Part shown: piece by piece, positions 20,195 through 30,653 of the stretch | Numbering within the stretch: position 1 is the stretch's first letter | Layout of the letters: each line of letters starts with the position of its first letter | Assembly (NCBI GenBank): GCA_003427395.1 | Contig: BFEA01000035.1 | Location: 460,366-504,763, forward strand | DNA length: 44,398 nucleotides | Source: Chara braunii | Taxonomy: Eukaryota > Streptophyta > Charophyceae > Charales > Characeae | Reading direction: 5' to 3' | The notes under the pieces: generated by a model | Database searches by the model: none | Seen by the model: only the letters and a program-made list of their open reading frames with translations | Told to the model about the DNA's origin: nothing | Translations under genes and position numbers: made by a program

Positions 20195-20768
20195 AAGTGA
20201 GGCAGCACAGGCCAGGCATTCTGGCCAGTGCTGGCAATGCGGAAGTGCTGCTGCGTTTCTGCTTGATGCTGCGCTGCTGTCCAGGGGGCTGACGGTGCGC
20301 TTAGTGGTGAAGTGGAGCGCTGCAGGGCAGCGGGGTGCGGGCAGCCATAGCCGGGCTGCTGGGCGCCAGTGGGTACAGCGGGTGATCTACTGGTCTTTAG
20401 GGAAGGAGGCGCAGAGTGGGGTTATCAAGGTCTGAATTAGGGTGACGAGGTACGTACCTGGTGCATGAAGAGAGGTCGGCTATGGTTGACAGTCATGTAC
20501 ATCGGTCTTCGAGTGTCGAAGTGGGCCTGTTGCGTGAACACAGCTGAAGGTAGGATAGTCGGGTAGAGTAGGCTGGGCACTGGGCACCAGACAGAGAGTA
20601 GCGACTTTGGATTCTGTGTTGGTGTGGCCTACGGGCTTGGACATTGACTCATTATTTCATTATTGCTCTATATGGATGGTTTTCTCCGTGGACACGACTA
20701 CTTGGACATCTGTGTGATTTCGCAACTTGGTTTGCTGTATATCGTTCACACTCGTATTCCTTGCAATT

Positions 20769-20781
20769 TGGTATCGGAGCT
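20769..20781 (+). promoter_or_regulatory. Primer binding site, initiator tRNA-Met type
   Basis: TGGTATCGGAGCT differs at one base from the common plant primer binding site TGGTATCAGAGC. It lies three bases after the LTR end. This is the priming site for minus-strand cDNA synthesis. Confidence 0.8.
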
Positions 20782-22079
20782 GGTTCGCGTTTGCCGCTTA
20801 CCTGGCACCGGCAACATTGTTACTTGGTGCGCTGACGATGCTTCGTGTGCAGTAAGGATACTTTGGCACTGGTTTGATTGAGCGGGGCCCAGGTAGAGGG
20901 GCCGGCCGCTGGAAGGCTTTGGCGACAGTGGATGTATGTATGATGATGAGAGTATGCTGACGTGGCATTTTGGCTGAGGTGGCACTGCATTGCATTGTGG
21001 GTGGTACCGAGGCTATTGACCGGTCATCGAAATTCACGTCGGCCCAATTGGTGAGAAATCTGTGGTTGGGGGCAGCTATCTCTAGGTACGTTGTTCCCAT
21101 TCCTTATCTACCCTCTCAATCTCTTCTTACCGTGAGGAAGTGAGTCCAACTTGAGTGTCCTCTCTTTGGTGAGGAGTCGTGTGCGCTCTACCGTGAGAGA
21201 CGACATTCTTCCTGGTGGCGCATCTGGCAGGAGAGGGCGGTGCCTATGAAGGGCCCTGGTCGAAGCACGGGTCACGGTCACCATGCCAACCCATGGGTAG
21301 TAGTACACGCAGGCCATGCTGCTTTGTCCATTGAGGCTCTTTGCTGCACTGATAGAAGGGGTGTGTGGACTGACCAGTCCTACGTAGACGCTCCCAAACC
21401 GTCTATAAACATTTCTGGTTGGGGCCTGAACTGTCCACTGGCTGTGATCGTCGTCCTGATTGCAACGTTAAAGAACTCCTGAGGACTCTTGGGGGCTGTT
21501 CTTAAATTGCCTCTTGATCAGCCAGATCAGTCAGACGTAAGGCTCATTGCACGCGAGGGTAAAAAAGGGGCAGGACTGGTCATAAGCATATTTCTAGGGC
21601 ACAGGGGTGGGCCGTGGTTGCACACCTTAGACACTTGATGATGCTCTTGATGGTGGCGCATCTGGCAGGTACATTTTTATTTTGATGATGCTCACAGGTA
21701 CATTGGATACACGGGAAGGGGATTCTAATTGTGAACTCTATTGTGCATCACTATCATATTCATTGTGCATACATCTGCTACGAGCCGTCTATTTTTATTT
21801 TGATTAGTCGGTTAACAGACTGCTGACACCTAACAGACAGACTAAAGTAGGACTGTAATCTACCATAGTCAGTTCTTCTCGAAGCTTCTGTGCAGAACTA
21901 ATCAAGGATAGATTTAGACTATGTGCACAGTTTTTGTAGGTACTGTTGATGCCGCTTGACTGGTAGTCTAGGAAACTCGCCGGACATTATTTTTATTTTA
22001 TTTATTTTTAGAACCGGTCCGACGTATGCTGCGGTAGGTCCCAGAGAGGACTCTAGTGCAGACAGTGTCTGCCTAGCCG
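20782..22079 (+). other. Long untranslated leader of element 3
   Basis: About 1.3 kb separates the primer binding site from the first Gag ATG (22080). The 19-bp word TGGTGGCGCATCTGGCAGG occurs at 21213 and 21651. A T-rich run ending TTTTTAG (21987-22011) precedes Gag and looks like a polypyrimidine tract plus 3' splice site. No open frame with a known domain is present. Confidence 0.55.
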
Positions 22080-23873
22080 ATGAGTGGATCAGCTGGGGAT
22101 GAAGGTGCAGCTGACGCTAGGAGGTTAACAAGGCTATCATCGCTTAGAATCCCTAGAGAGGCTAGGAGAAGAGAGAACACTAAGGGCCGAAGCTAGGGCC
22201 CGTAGTCGTGAGGCTGCAAGGGAAGCAGCAACAACTAGCGGGCTAGCAATAGCTACCGCTTCAGCATCGTCTGCAGCAACCTCTGGTCAGGGCGGCCGAA
22301 GTTAGGGCTCGTAGTCGTGAGGCTGCAAGGGAAGCANCTCGTAGTCGTGAGGCTGCAAGGGAAGCAGCAACAACTAGCGTGCTAGCAATAGCTACCGCTT
22401 CAGCATCGTCTGCAGCAACCTCTGGTCAGGGCACGCCGTCCAACTCGACCAGCTCGCAGTCAGTCTCCAACACGTTAGGTGCCGGCGCTAGTCAGATGGC
22501 GGGTGTGCAGTCCAGCCTGCCGCCTCATCTTATAAGGGAGCAAATGGAGCTCCAACAGGTAGAGAGTATCCGCCTGAGGTTAGAGGAGGAACTCAAACAG
22601 GCTACTAAGAAAGAAAAAGAAATTAGAGAGAAAAGAGTCAAACTAGACAGTAGGGAGGCAGACTTAGCTGCACTAGAGATGCGGCCCTTAACTCTACAGG
22701 AAAGATTCTGAAGGCGAGCGTCCTGCCCATGCAAGCGTACATGGAGAGCAAAATGAACACCATGCCCCTATGCCGCTCAGTCTGGACAGCAACCAAGCGG
22801 TACATCAGCAGCAGCTCTATCACAGACTGTTGCTTCTTCATCTTCTGGTCCAGCGACTGGAGCTACACCACAGTCACCACCTGTCCCGCCAGCGGGACAG
22901 CAATTACCTTACGAAGGATGAGGCTCTCAATACGTGGTTGAGAACGGTGCCAGTGTGGGTGAGGGCAAAGAGGACATTAGTAGAGGAAGAAGTGATTACT
23001 GTTGCATCCTACTTAAGAGGGTTCAGCAGCTCGCTGGCTAAATGGATTAGCGGCTTCAAAAGGATTGGGCAAGAACACGGGAGATTGGGCACAAACCCAC
23101 ACCCTAGAAAGCTTTATGGATTTAGTGGAGGCTCGATGGCACAGCCCTCAGCAGGCACAGATTGCCATTGATGGGCTATTGAAACTTGACTCTAGGAAGT
23201 ACAAGTCCGTGAGAGAGCTGACCACAACCGTAGAGCGGTTGATTGTCGTACCAGGAGTGGAGTACAATCCACAGGTCTTGTTAACCATGTTCTTGAGATG
23301 TCTTTCCACAGACATCAGAAACTTATTAGCCAGTGAGACTCGTGGAGAGTATCACACTTTTGAGATATTCGCAAGAAGGCCCTAAACTTAGAGGCTACGC
23401 TGGGTGGTGCTCAAACCCCCACTACGGATGGAAGAAAGAAGAAGACTCCACAAGAGTGGAAGAATAAGGGTAGTCAATTGATGATGGTTGATTTCGATGG
23501 GAATCAAACTGCGATTGATGATGTTTCTGAACTTGTGGAGGGATCAAAGTTCGACCGCGAGGAGAGTGCTGAGGGTAGCAACCTCACCGCAGTAGTTAAG
23601 ACTAAGGCAGTTGGCCGCGGCAAGGGCGGTCAGCAAAGGAGTCAGAGGCAGGCCGCTAACCCAAACAAAATAGCTGCTTGGGTTAGAGCAGGCTTGGATA
23701 AAGAAGTGTGGTGGGACCGTTGGTCACGTGGTGCTTGCATAAACTGCGACGAGTACGGTCATACGCAGTTTAAATGCATGAACCCGAAGGTCTCACAGAA
23801 GATCCCTCCTAAGGGTGGGTATCTTTCTTCTCAGTCTGGGGCCTCTACAAGCTCCAACTCGGAAAACACTTAG
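22080..23873 (+). pseudogene. Gag of gypsy element 3 (frameshifted)
   Basis: ATG 22080 starts M-S-G-S-A-G-D-E-G-A-A-D-A-R and reaches a stop after about 37 codons. The reading continues in other frames through a coiled coil rich in Glu, Lys and Arg (22545-22680), a capsid segment (23065-23385; T-L-E-S-F-M-D-L-V-E-A-R-W and L-D-S-R-K-Y-K-S-V) and a basic region. The CX2CX4HX4C zinc knuckle C-I-N-C-D-E-Y-G-H-T-Q-F-K-C (near 23738-23779) is intact. A triplicated segment with one N at 22337 lies in the N-terminal part. Confidence 0.82.
22191..22430. repeat. Repeated Gag segment with an N at 22337
   Basis: The segment beginning (C)TAGGGC(C/T)CGTAGTCGTGAGGCTGCAAGGGAAGCA occurs at about 22193 and 22312. 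A third copy, lacking the first bases, follows the N. The longer stretch through GCATCGTCTGCAGCAACCTCTGGTCAGGGC occurs twice (ending near 22293 and 22432). The N marks an unresolved base where two repeat copies were joined. Confidence 0.85.
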
Positions 23874-24006
23874 GGCAGGTAGAAGTTGTAGCTGCTTCTA
23901 CTCTCGTTGAAGCGGGTGATGTACCCTCCCGTTTCAAGAGTTGGCCGAAGCTATTGACTCCTTAGTCACCCCGTAGACGCATCCGGACCCAACTATACTC
24001 TGTACG

Positions 24007-24443
24007 TTGGATGTATCTGAAGCCTTAGAGGACCTTCCCGGTGAGTGGTCAGCAAGGGACCCTCGTGAGTCCTGGGTGGCACTAAGTAGAGGTCCTAGAG
24101 GGGAGCACTTGGTTGTGGAAGTTGGTGTGGGTGGTCGCAAGTGCGGCGCCTTCGTAGACATTGGCTCCACCCGAAACTTCATGAGTCGCGACTGTGATGA
24201 TAGACTGCGCCTAAAGGACCGGGTGCAACGCCGGAGTAGACCAGTAGCATCTATTTGGCCAACAAAGAGCGCATGTTGGTGGAGGACTACGTTAAAGATG
24301 TAGTCTGCACTTTCTCCTACCCAGGAGGAGTGATAATCCATAAGATATCATTCCTGGTGAGCGACGATTTGCCCTTTGACATGTTGTTGGGCATGTACTA
24401 CCTCGAGGTTGCCAAGCCCCAATTTGACTGGACAAGGTGTTGA
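24007..24443 (+). pseudogene. Aspartic protease of gypsy element 3
   Basis: The active-site loop reads A-F-V-D-I-G-S-T-R-N-F-M-S-R (near 24148-24189), with D-I-G for D-S/T-G. A frameshift near 24245 separates it from N-K-E-R-M-L-V-E-D-Y-V and S-D-D-L-P-F-D-M-L-L-G-M, the flap-end segment. The domain is otherwise of normal gypsy layout. Confidence 0.82.
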
Positions 24444-24915
24444 AGCGCGAGTTGCCTAATGGGAGGACCGTTAGACTGGCTAAGCATAAAGCCAGTAGGT
24501 TAATAGACACCTGTGGGTGCTTATGCGCATCTGCCTTCTATAACTATCATAAACAAAACCAAGAGGAAGGAATGTACTTAGTTTATATCTCTGCAAAAGG
24601 GGAGGCCGTTAAAATACCCCAAAAGATAGAGACGATGGCCGTTAAAACACCCCAAATGATAGAGACCATCGTCGCTAAGTACCCTGATCTGTTTGAGGAG
24701 CCGACAGGAGTCGTAGACAGGGAGGTTGTCCACGCCATAGAGATCATCCCAGGTAAGCAAGACTCCTAAGGGAAGAATCTATAGGATTGCTCCGGCCGGG
24801 TTGGACAAGCTTCGGCGACAACTGAAAGAGCTCACAGAGAAGGGGTGGATTCGGCCCGGCACCTCCCCCTTGGGCTCACCAGTTTTATTTGTTCCAAAGA
24901 AAGGGGGAACACTAA
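24437..24915 (+). pseudogene. RT N-terminus of gypsy element 3 (truncated)
   Basis: The linker contains a short internal duplication (V-K-I-P-Q-K-I-E-T-M and V-K-T-P-Q-M-I-E-T-I, near 24608-24670). A-K-Y-P-D-L-F-E-E-P-T-G-V and the RT start follow: [23 protein letters not shown]. The frame then runs without a stop into element 4 Gag. RT ends before its second motif, so no catalytic residue is present. Confidence 0.85.
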
Positions 24916-25020
24916 AACGCACAGCCGCCGACGTCGTCGCTGCTGCCGCTGCAGCTGCCTCCACCTCATCACCGCCCGCTTCTCCAGCAACTACCACCAC
25001 CCCGGCCATTCCCTTCACGA

Positions 25021-26608
25021 TGGCCGCTGAATCTAGCATTAATATGTCCTCCATCAACACCCAGTCCATTGATAGCCTCCATCACGAACTCATTGGTCAA
25101 CAGGCTGCCACCCATGCGGTCCCCATTGACCCTTCCACCCTCCTCTCCCTCATGACCACCATGCAAGCCACCCTCAACTCCCTCCAAGCATCCCTCTCTG
25201 GCCTTTCCCAACCGAAAACCACCGTCAAACAACAACAGGCCTCCCCCGCCATCCAGATCGCCACCACCACGCCCCCCCCTCCACCTCGGGTTCCACCACC
25301 CTTCCCCAATCCTCTGCCTCCAGATCCACCGCCCTCTCCTCTAGCACATCATCCACAACCCCACCTTCATCCACCACCACCACCACCACGGTCATCCCAC
25401 CGCACAAGACGACAACCCCCGCCGTCACGCAGTCATACACCATTCCCCCCCAGTCAAAACCTATCATGACTTCACCCACTATCACTTCCACCCTCCCCAC
25501 CTATACACAGATCACCCCCACAGCCCAACCCCTCGGCCCCGCCGTTCCAATACATCCTCCGTCCACACTCCTCCCGACCAACCCCACCACCGATTTCACC
25601 CAGGTACCGTCCTCCTCACCCAAACTTGATTTCAACACCCTCACCGCCACAACATCCTTAACGGGTAACATTCCCCCATCCTTCCGATCAATGGACATCC
25701 CCCCCTTCACCGGTCTTCCCCACGAGGACGTCTTCGTCTTCCTCAACAAACTCTACGACGCCTTCTCCCTCCACAACGTCCCTTTCACACACTCGCTCCC
25801 TATCGCCAGCACCAAGTTACAGGAAGGCGCTCCTCATTGGTGGTGCACCGAACGCCCTAACCACCAGCAAGCAAATGTGGAACCCCATTCCTTCCTCGAG
25901 TGGGTCAACCTCATCACGTGTACATTCTGACCGCATAAGACGGTCGATGACTATTTTGAGCAACTCTGTCGCCTTCGACAGAACGGCCTGGCCGGCCGTT
26001 TTGTCCAATACGTTGGTGTGTTGCGGCAACACATCCCCCTTGACTACGTCAGCGATGCCACATTCATCTCCCACTTCAAACGGGGATGCCGCAAGGTCCT
26101 CGCCACCTCCCTCGTCCACGACCCCCCCATGTCCCTCTCCGATCTCTTCAACTGCGCCATTCACCTGGACAAATTCCTCATCCCGTACAAGGACGCACTC
26201 ACATCCACCCCACCCCACCCACGATTCTTTCATAACATCATCGACGAAACCTCTCTCTCTGCCTCCTCGTACGAGTTCTCCGCCCCTGACCCCGACACCC
26301 TTCTCGACCCATTAGAAACTACATCGCTCTTCTCCAACGAAGTCTCCGCCATCCACCTCATGCGGATGGAAAAGAGAGAACGCACCAGCTGTCCCCCTAT
26401 CAACACCCACCCAACCCGTCTGATGAAACTCACGCCGGAGGAGCGAACCCACCTCCAAACTAAGGGTGGATGTTTTCGGTGCCGACAGTTAGGACATCAA
26501 CAGATAAGTTGTCCACATACCAAACAGTTCACACGTCAGGCACCCAGGTCCGCGCCCCCCCAGCCCGCCGCTTCCGCATCCGCCACTCCCAACCCCTCCT
26601 CCAGTTGA
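25021..26608 (+). pseudogene. Gag of chromovirus 4
   Basis: The likely start is ATG 25021 ([12 protein letters not shown]). A long Pro/Ser/Thr-rich tract follows (25260-25560) and changes frame near 25466. The capsid-like part begins N-I-P-P-S-F-R-S-M-D-I-P-P-F-T-G-L (near 25669-25719). TGA 25928 interrupts before P-H-K-T-V-D-D-Y-F-E-Q-L. The zinc knuckle C-F-R-C-R-Q-L-G-H-Q-Q-I-S-C (26471-26512) is intact. In the family Gag coats the RNA genome. Confidence 0.85.
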
Positions 26609-26800
26609 ACATTGTCCCCATGATCACCACGGACCCGCCCCAACATCAACGACTAGTCTGTCGGCCATCCCATCAGTCACGACCTCTACCCCACCAATGA
26701 CCCAGTTGGCATCGACAATTTGTATGCCCCCCCTTTCCCCGATGATGCACTTCCCCCCAGACGATCCCCAGGCATCACCTGACGCCTCTCCCACTGGTAC

Positions 26801-27480
26801 ATGTTCCCGAATCCATCCTCCGTCACCTTCTCTGACGTTGTTGAGGAACAAGCCCGACATGACCGGCTTGTCAGATTAGGCACCGAACAACACCGCCTCA
26901 ACGCCATCATCTCCACCACCTACTCATCCCGCTTCCACCTCAAGTTTATTGCCGCCACCCTTGGTGCGTCTACAACCAAGTTTTGGGCCCTCCTTGACAT
27001 TGGAGCTACCGATAACTTTATCACTGACGTGTGTGTCGGAAAAGCCGGTCTCACCTCTACCGGTTACGACTCCCCGATTATCACTCGTCTAGGGAACAAA
27101 GACACCGACGTCGTAGTAGACCGCACGGTTGCCGAGACCACCATGATTGTAGGAACCCTCCGCAGTCAGGTCTCATTCGACGTCATGCACTTGATGTGCG
27201 ACATCGTTTTGGGAACACCTTGGCTAGACCACTACATGCCATACGCGATCCACCCCAACTTCCGCCTCACCAAACCCCCCGACACGCCCATCGACATCCC
27301 CTATGTCCCCCATCCTACCTCCCAAAACTTTGTCACTCCCCACCAGTTTCTCCGCATGGCCCGCCACAACCCCGACTCCACCTACTACTGCCTTGTCCTT
27401 GATCGCAAACGTCCCGAGGATTTGCCCCCTTCGGACAAACCCGATCAAGCTCCCCCCTCAAAACCCCGCCCTCACCTCCA
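26801..27480 (+). pseudogene. Aspartic protease of chromovirus 4
   Basis: The loop [14 protein letters not shown] (near 26980-27022) carries D-I-G at the active site. The later [11 protein letters not shown] segment is the conserved end of gypsy proteases. It is in one open frame with the downstream RT (26801-28000). A Pro-rich linker (27430-27490) separates the two domains. Confidence 0.85.
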
Positions 27481-27489
27481 TCCTCAACG

Positions 27490-28930
27490 AGTTCAAAGAC
27501 GTTTTTCCCGAATCATTGTCTGCCGGATTACCCCCCAACGTGGTGTATCTCATACCATTGATCTGGAACTCGGCCACTCTCCACCGTGCCACCCTCCATA
27601 CCAACTCTCCATCTCGGAAACCAAAAGTATGAAGCGCCAGCCCAATGAACTCCTTGAAAAAGGATCCATTAAGCCAAGCTCCTCCCCCTTCGGTGCAAGT
27701 TGCCTTTTGGTAAAGAAATGCGGAACCTCAGAACTAAGGATGTGCACAGACTACCACGCCTTGCATCGGATCGCGATCAAGAACAAGAACCCCCTACCTC
27801 GAATCTCCGAGCTTCTTGATCGCCTCCGCGGAGCCAAATATTATCCCAAGATTGACCTCCGCAGTGGCTTCCACCAGATCCGCATCCGCGAGGAGGGCAC
27901 CCACAAGACCGCGTTTCGTTCTCGCTTCGGGCACTATGAGTTTCTCGTGATGCCCTTCGGACTCACCAACGCCCCCGCCACATTCCAATCCACACCATGA
28001 ATCACATCTTGCGCGATATCCTCAAAGTCTGTGTCGTCGTCTACCTTGATGATATCCTTATCAAGACCCACTTTCGAGTCCCACCTTCAGCACCTTCGTC
28101 AAGTCCTCTCTATCCTCAGAGAGTAAAAATTCTACGCCAAGCTCAGCAAATGCACCTTTGCTGCCTCTAGCATAGAATAGCTTGGCCACATTGTGTCTGC
28201 TGAAGGAATCCGCATGGACCCCTCGAAGGTCACCGCCCTTGTTGAGTACCCCCTACCCAAGACCCTACTCCAACTACGCTCATTTCTCGGCCTTGCCAAC
28301 TATTACCGCCCTTTCATCTGCAACTTCTCTGGCATCTCTTACCCACTCCACGAACTCACACGCAAGGACGAACCCTTCAATTGGAACGACCGCCGCCAAA
28401 ACAACTTCGACTTCCTCAAACAAACCATCATCACAGCCCTTGTCCTCAAGATCGCCGACACCTCTCGACATTTCTGCGTTACCACTGATGCATCCGACTT
28501 CGCCATTGGAACCGTCCTCTCACAACATTTTCCCCATGACACCTCCGAAACCCCCTCCATCAACCCCCTCCATCAACCCCCCCCCCCCCCCCCCACCACC
28601 TTGAGGCTCCACTCGGCGAGTACCCCATCCCCTTCGCAAGCAAGAAGCTCCTTCCCGCGGAGATGAACTACCCCTCCAATGAGAAGGAACTCCTTGCCAT
28701 GATTCACACCCTCAAAGTTTGGCGCCCGTACCTCGACGTGCAATACTTCACCATTCGCACCGACAACACCATAGTCTCCTACATTCTCACCAAGAAAGAC
28801 ATCACGCCCCGCCAAGCCCGCTGGTTAGACTTTCTTGCCCAATTCACATTTACCATTTACCATACTTCTGGCAAAAGCAACCGCGTTGCCGATGCCCTCT
28901 CCCAACGCCCCGACCACAAGCCCCCTGAGA
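27490..28930 (+). pseudogene. Reverse transcriptase and RNase H of chromovirus 4
   Basis: RT motifs in order: [48 protein letters not shown] 2-base insertion near 27990 shifts the frame just before the catalytic V-V-Y-L-D-D-I-L, which is intact in the next frame (near 28030-28055). Another indel near 28072 and stops near 28126 and 28169 follow. RNase H has F-C-V-T-T-D-A-S-D-F (near 28470-28500) and, after an 18-C run that changes frame, M-N-Y-P-S-N-E-K-E-L-L-A and I-R-T-D-N-T. Confidence 0.88.
28577..28594. repeat. 18-base C homopolymer within RNase H
   Basis: Eighteen consecutive C lie inside the coding remnant. The frame before and after the run differs, so its length causes a shift here. 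Homopolymer sequencing error is possible. Confidence 0.95.
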
Positions 28931-29099
28931 AAGTCTACGCCTCCATGACCCACATTAAGCTCCTCCCATCGCTCGATCACCGATATACACAAGGCTACGT
29001 CGCATACCCCGACTTCTCCACCACCTACAACAAGCTTCGTGACCTTGACCCTATCCCCGACTACTCCCTCCACGACAATCTTCTCTACATCAACACTAA

Positions 29100-30196
29100 G
29101 GCACTCACCGATTTGGCATCCTCGACGCACATGGTCTCCGTACCCAACTCTCGTTTGAGCACCACGATGCCAAGACTGCGGGACACCTCGGGTTCCAGAA
29201 AACCTTCGACACCATCTCCCGCTACTTCTACTGACCTTCCCTACTCGCCGACGTCAAAGCTTACATTCGCTCATGCCCCACATGTCAAGCCGTCAACCCT
29301 TCAAACTGGGCCAAACCCGACAAGTTACAGTCATTGTCTATTCCCCCTCACCGGTGGCAGTCCATCTCCATGGATTTCGTGTGCGGTCTACCCAAGACTG
29401 ATCGTGGCCATGACTGCATCTATGTCATCGTTTGTTGCTTGACTAAATGCGCACACTTCATCCCTTGCACTACTTCGCACAACGCCAAAGACGTCGCCAC
29501 TCTCTTCTTTGATCATGTCACATGCCATCACGGCCTCCCCAAGAACATCATCAATGACCATGATCCCTGCTTCCTCTCACAATTCTGGAAACACCTCTTC
29601 ACAACATATGGAACCACGCTCAAGTATAACACTGCATTCCACCCCCACACTGATGGTCAAACTGAGAAGATGAACGATAGTCTCCAAAGAATCCTGCGTA
29701 TTGTCATCCACACCAACATGATTGGAACCAGTTGCTGACAGCCGCCAAGGACAAAGTGGAGAAAATAAGAAAGCAATATGGAATTTATTTTAAGGGAGCC
29801 AACATAAATCTTGAAGTACATGATAGGAATTATATCAAAGGAGGAGATGCTTTAAGGATACCAGGATTAGATATTCCAGGTGAGAATACAATACAAATAT
29901 TCAAATATGGAAGGGAACGCTACCTAAACCTCTTAAATTCACAACCACATTCACTTACAACAACGCCGTTTGTCCCTCCACTAGCATGCCCCCATTCTAC
30001 CTCGACCTTCGCTACCATCCTCGCTTGCCCCTCTGACTTTTTGCTTCCTTTGCAACTTAACCCCTCCACCCCCTGCCCTTCTCTCAATGAATGGGTAGCA
30101 ACAATGAACACACTCCTCAGAGAAGCCACCGAAGCCCTTGATCGAAGCACAAGAACACAAGCCAACAACACTAACAAACACAAACGTGACGTGTAA
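29100..30196 (+). pseudogene. Integrase of chromovirus 4, interrupted
   Basis: The HHCC module (E-H-H-D-A-K-T-A-G-H-L-G, then S-C-P-T-C-Q near 29271) contains a TGA at 29233 where a Trp is usual (F-Y-stop-P). The catalytic core from 29334 has S-M-D-F (D1), I-I-N-D-H-D-P (D2) and D-G-Q-T-E-K-M-N (E), all three acidic residues present. Core homology stops at 29749 and resumes at 29950 with F-T-Y-N-N-A-V; the 200 bp in between are foreign. A TAA at 30194 splits H-K-R-D-V from F-K-K-G-D-K-V-W. Confidence 0.87.
29750..29949 (+). other. AT-rich 200-bp insert with an open reading frame of unknown origin
   Basis: The integrase reads Q-L-L-T-A-A-K up to 29749 and continues F-T-Y-N-N-A-V from 29950. 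Between them lie 200 AT-rich bases, unlike the GC-rich element. One frame is open throughout and in phase with the left flank: K-V-E-K-I-R-K-Q-Y-G-I-Y-F-K-G-A-N-I, then G-G-D-A-L-R-I-P-G-L-D-I-P-G-E, then Q-I-F-K-Y-G-R-E-R-Y. Third codon positions are mostly A or T, as in real AT-rich genes. I recognise no protein family. No target-site duplication or poly-A is evident. It could be a captured transcript, transferred DNA or a misassembly. Confidence 0.6.
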
Positions 30197-30653
30197 TTCA
30201 AAAAAGGGGACAAAGTCTGGCTCTCCGCCAAACGCTTTGAACCTGAACACGGCTTGTCCAAGAAACTCTCGAACAAGTGGCTCGAACCCTTCCCCATCAT
30301 TGAACAAATCTCCCCCGTCAACTACAAACTCCAACTCCCCCCTGACATGAGTCGTGTCCATCCTGTCTTCCACGTAGAATACCTAAAAGAATACCATGAA
30401 TCCCCACCCCAATTCGCTGACCACCCACATCCTAGACGTCCACCAATCATGTACCACAAACTCTGAATTCGTCGTCGAAGCCATCATAGGACGAAGAACT
30501 ACTCTGGTATCTGACGACCTTGAACCAATCACAAAATACGAAGTTAAATGGACAGGATACCCTGACAAAGAATCCACATGGGAACCTCTTGCTAATCTTA
30601 AGAATGCCATGAAACTTGTTTGCGCCTATGATCGCGCCCATTCTATATCCTAG
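30197..30653 (+). pseudogene. Integrase C-terminus and chromodomain of chromovirus 4
   Basis: F-K-K-G-D-K-V-W-L-S-A-K and V-H-P-V-F-H-V-E-Y-L-K are the integrase C-terminal signatures. After a frameshift near 30465 the chromodomain reads E-F-V-V-E-A-I-I-G-R, Y-E-V-K-W-T-G-Y-P-D-K-E and T-W-E-P-L-A-N-L. The aromatic positions Y/W/W of the methyl-lysine cage look conserved. Chromodomains steer chromoviruses to marked chromatin. Stop at TAG 30651. Confidence 0.9.

Larger units (their letters stand above)
19747..20765 (+). mobile_element. Probable 5' LTR of gypsy element 3
   Basis: It starts TGTTCTGGGC and ends CCTTGCA, three bases before a primer binding site, so the ends are TG...CA as expected. 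Inside are a heat-shock-element-like array (20130-20147) and a TATA-like CATAAAAG (20187-20194), giving a U3 of about 440 bp. The left end is chosen from the TG and the homology to 18601-19746 and is less certain than the right end. No 3' copy exists in the window because the element is cut off at 24915. Confidence 0.6.
19747..24915 (+). mobile_element. Ty3/gypsy retrotransposon 3, truncated in RT
   Basis: LTR, primer binding site, leader, Gag, protease and the first part of RT follow in order. The RT breaks off after F-V-P-K-K-G-G, where all other copies continue with L-R-M-C-I-D-Y-R. From there on the sequence is the Gag region of element 4. RNase H, integrase and the 3' LTR are missing. 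Confidence 0.85.
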
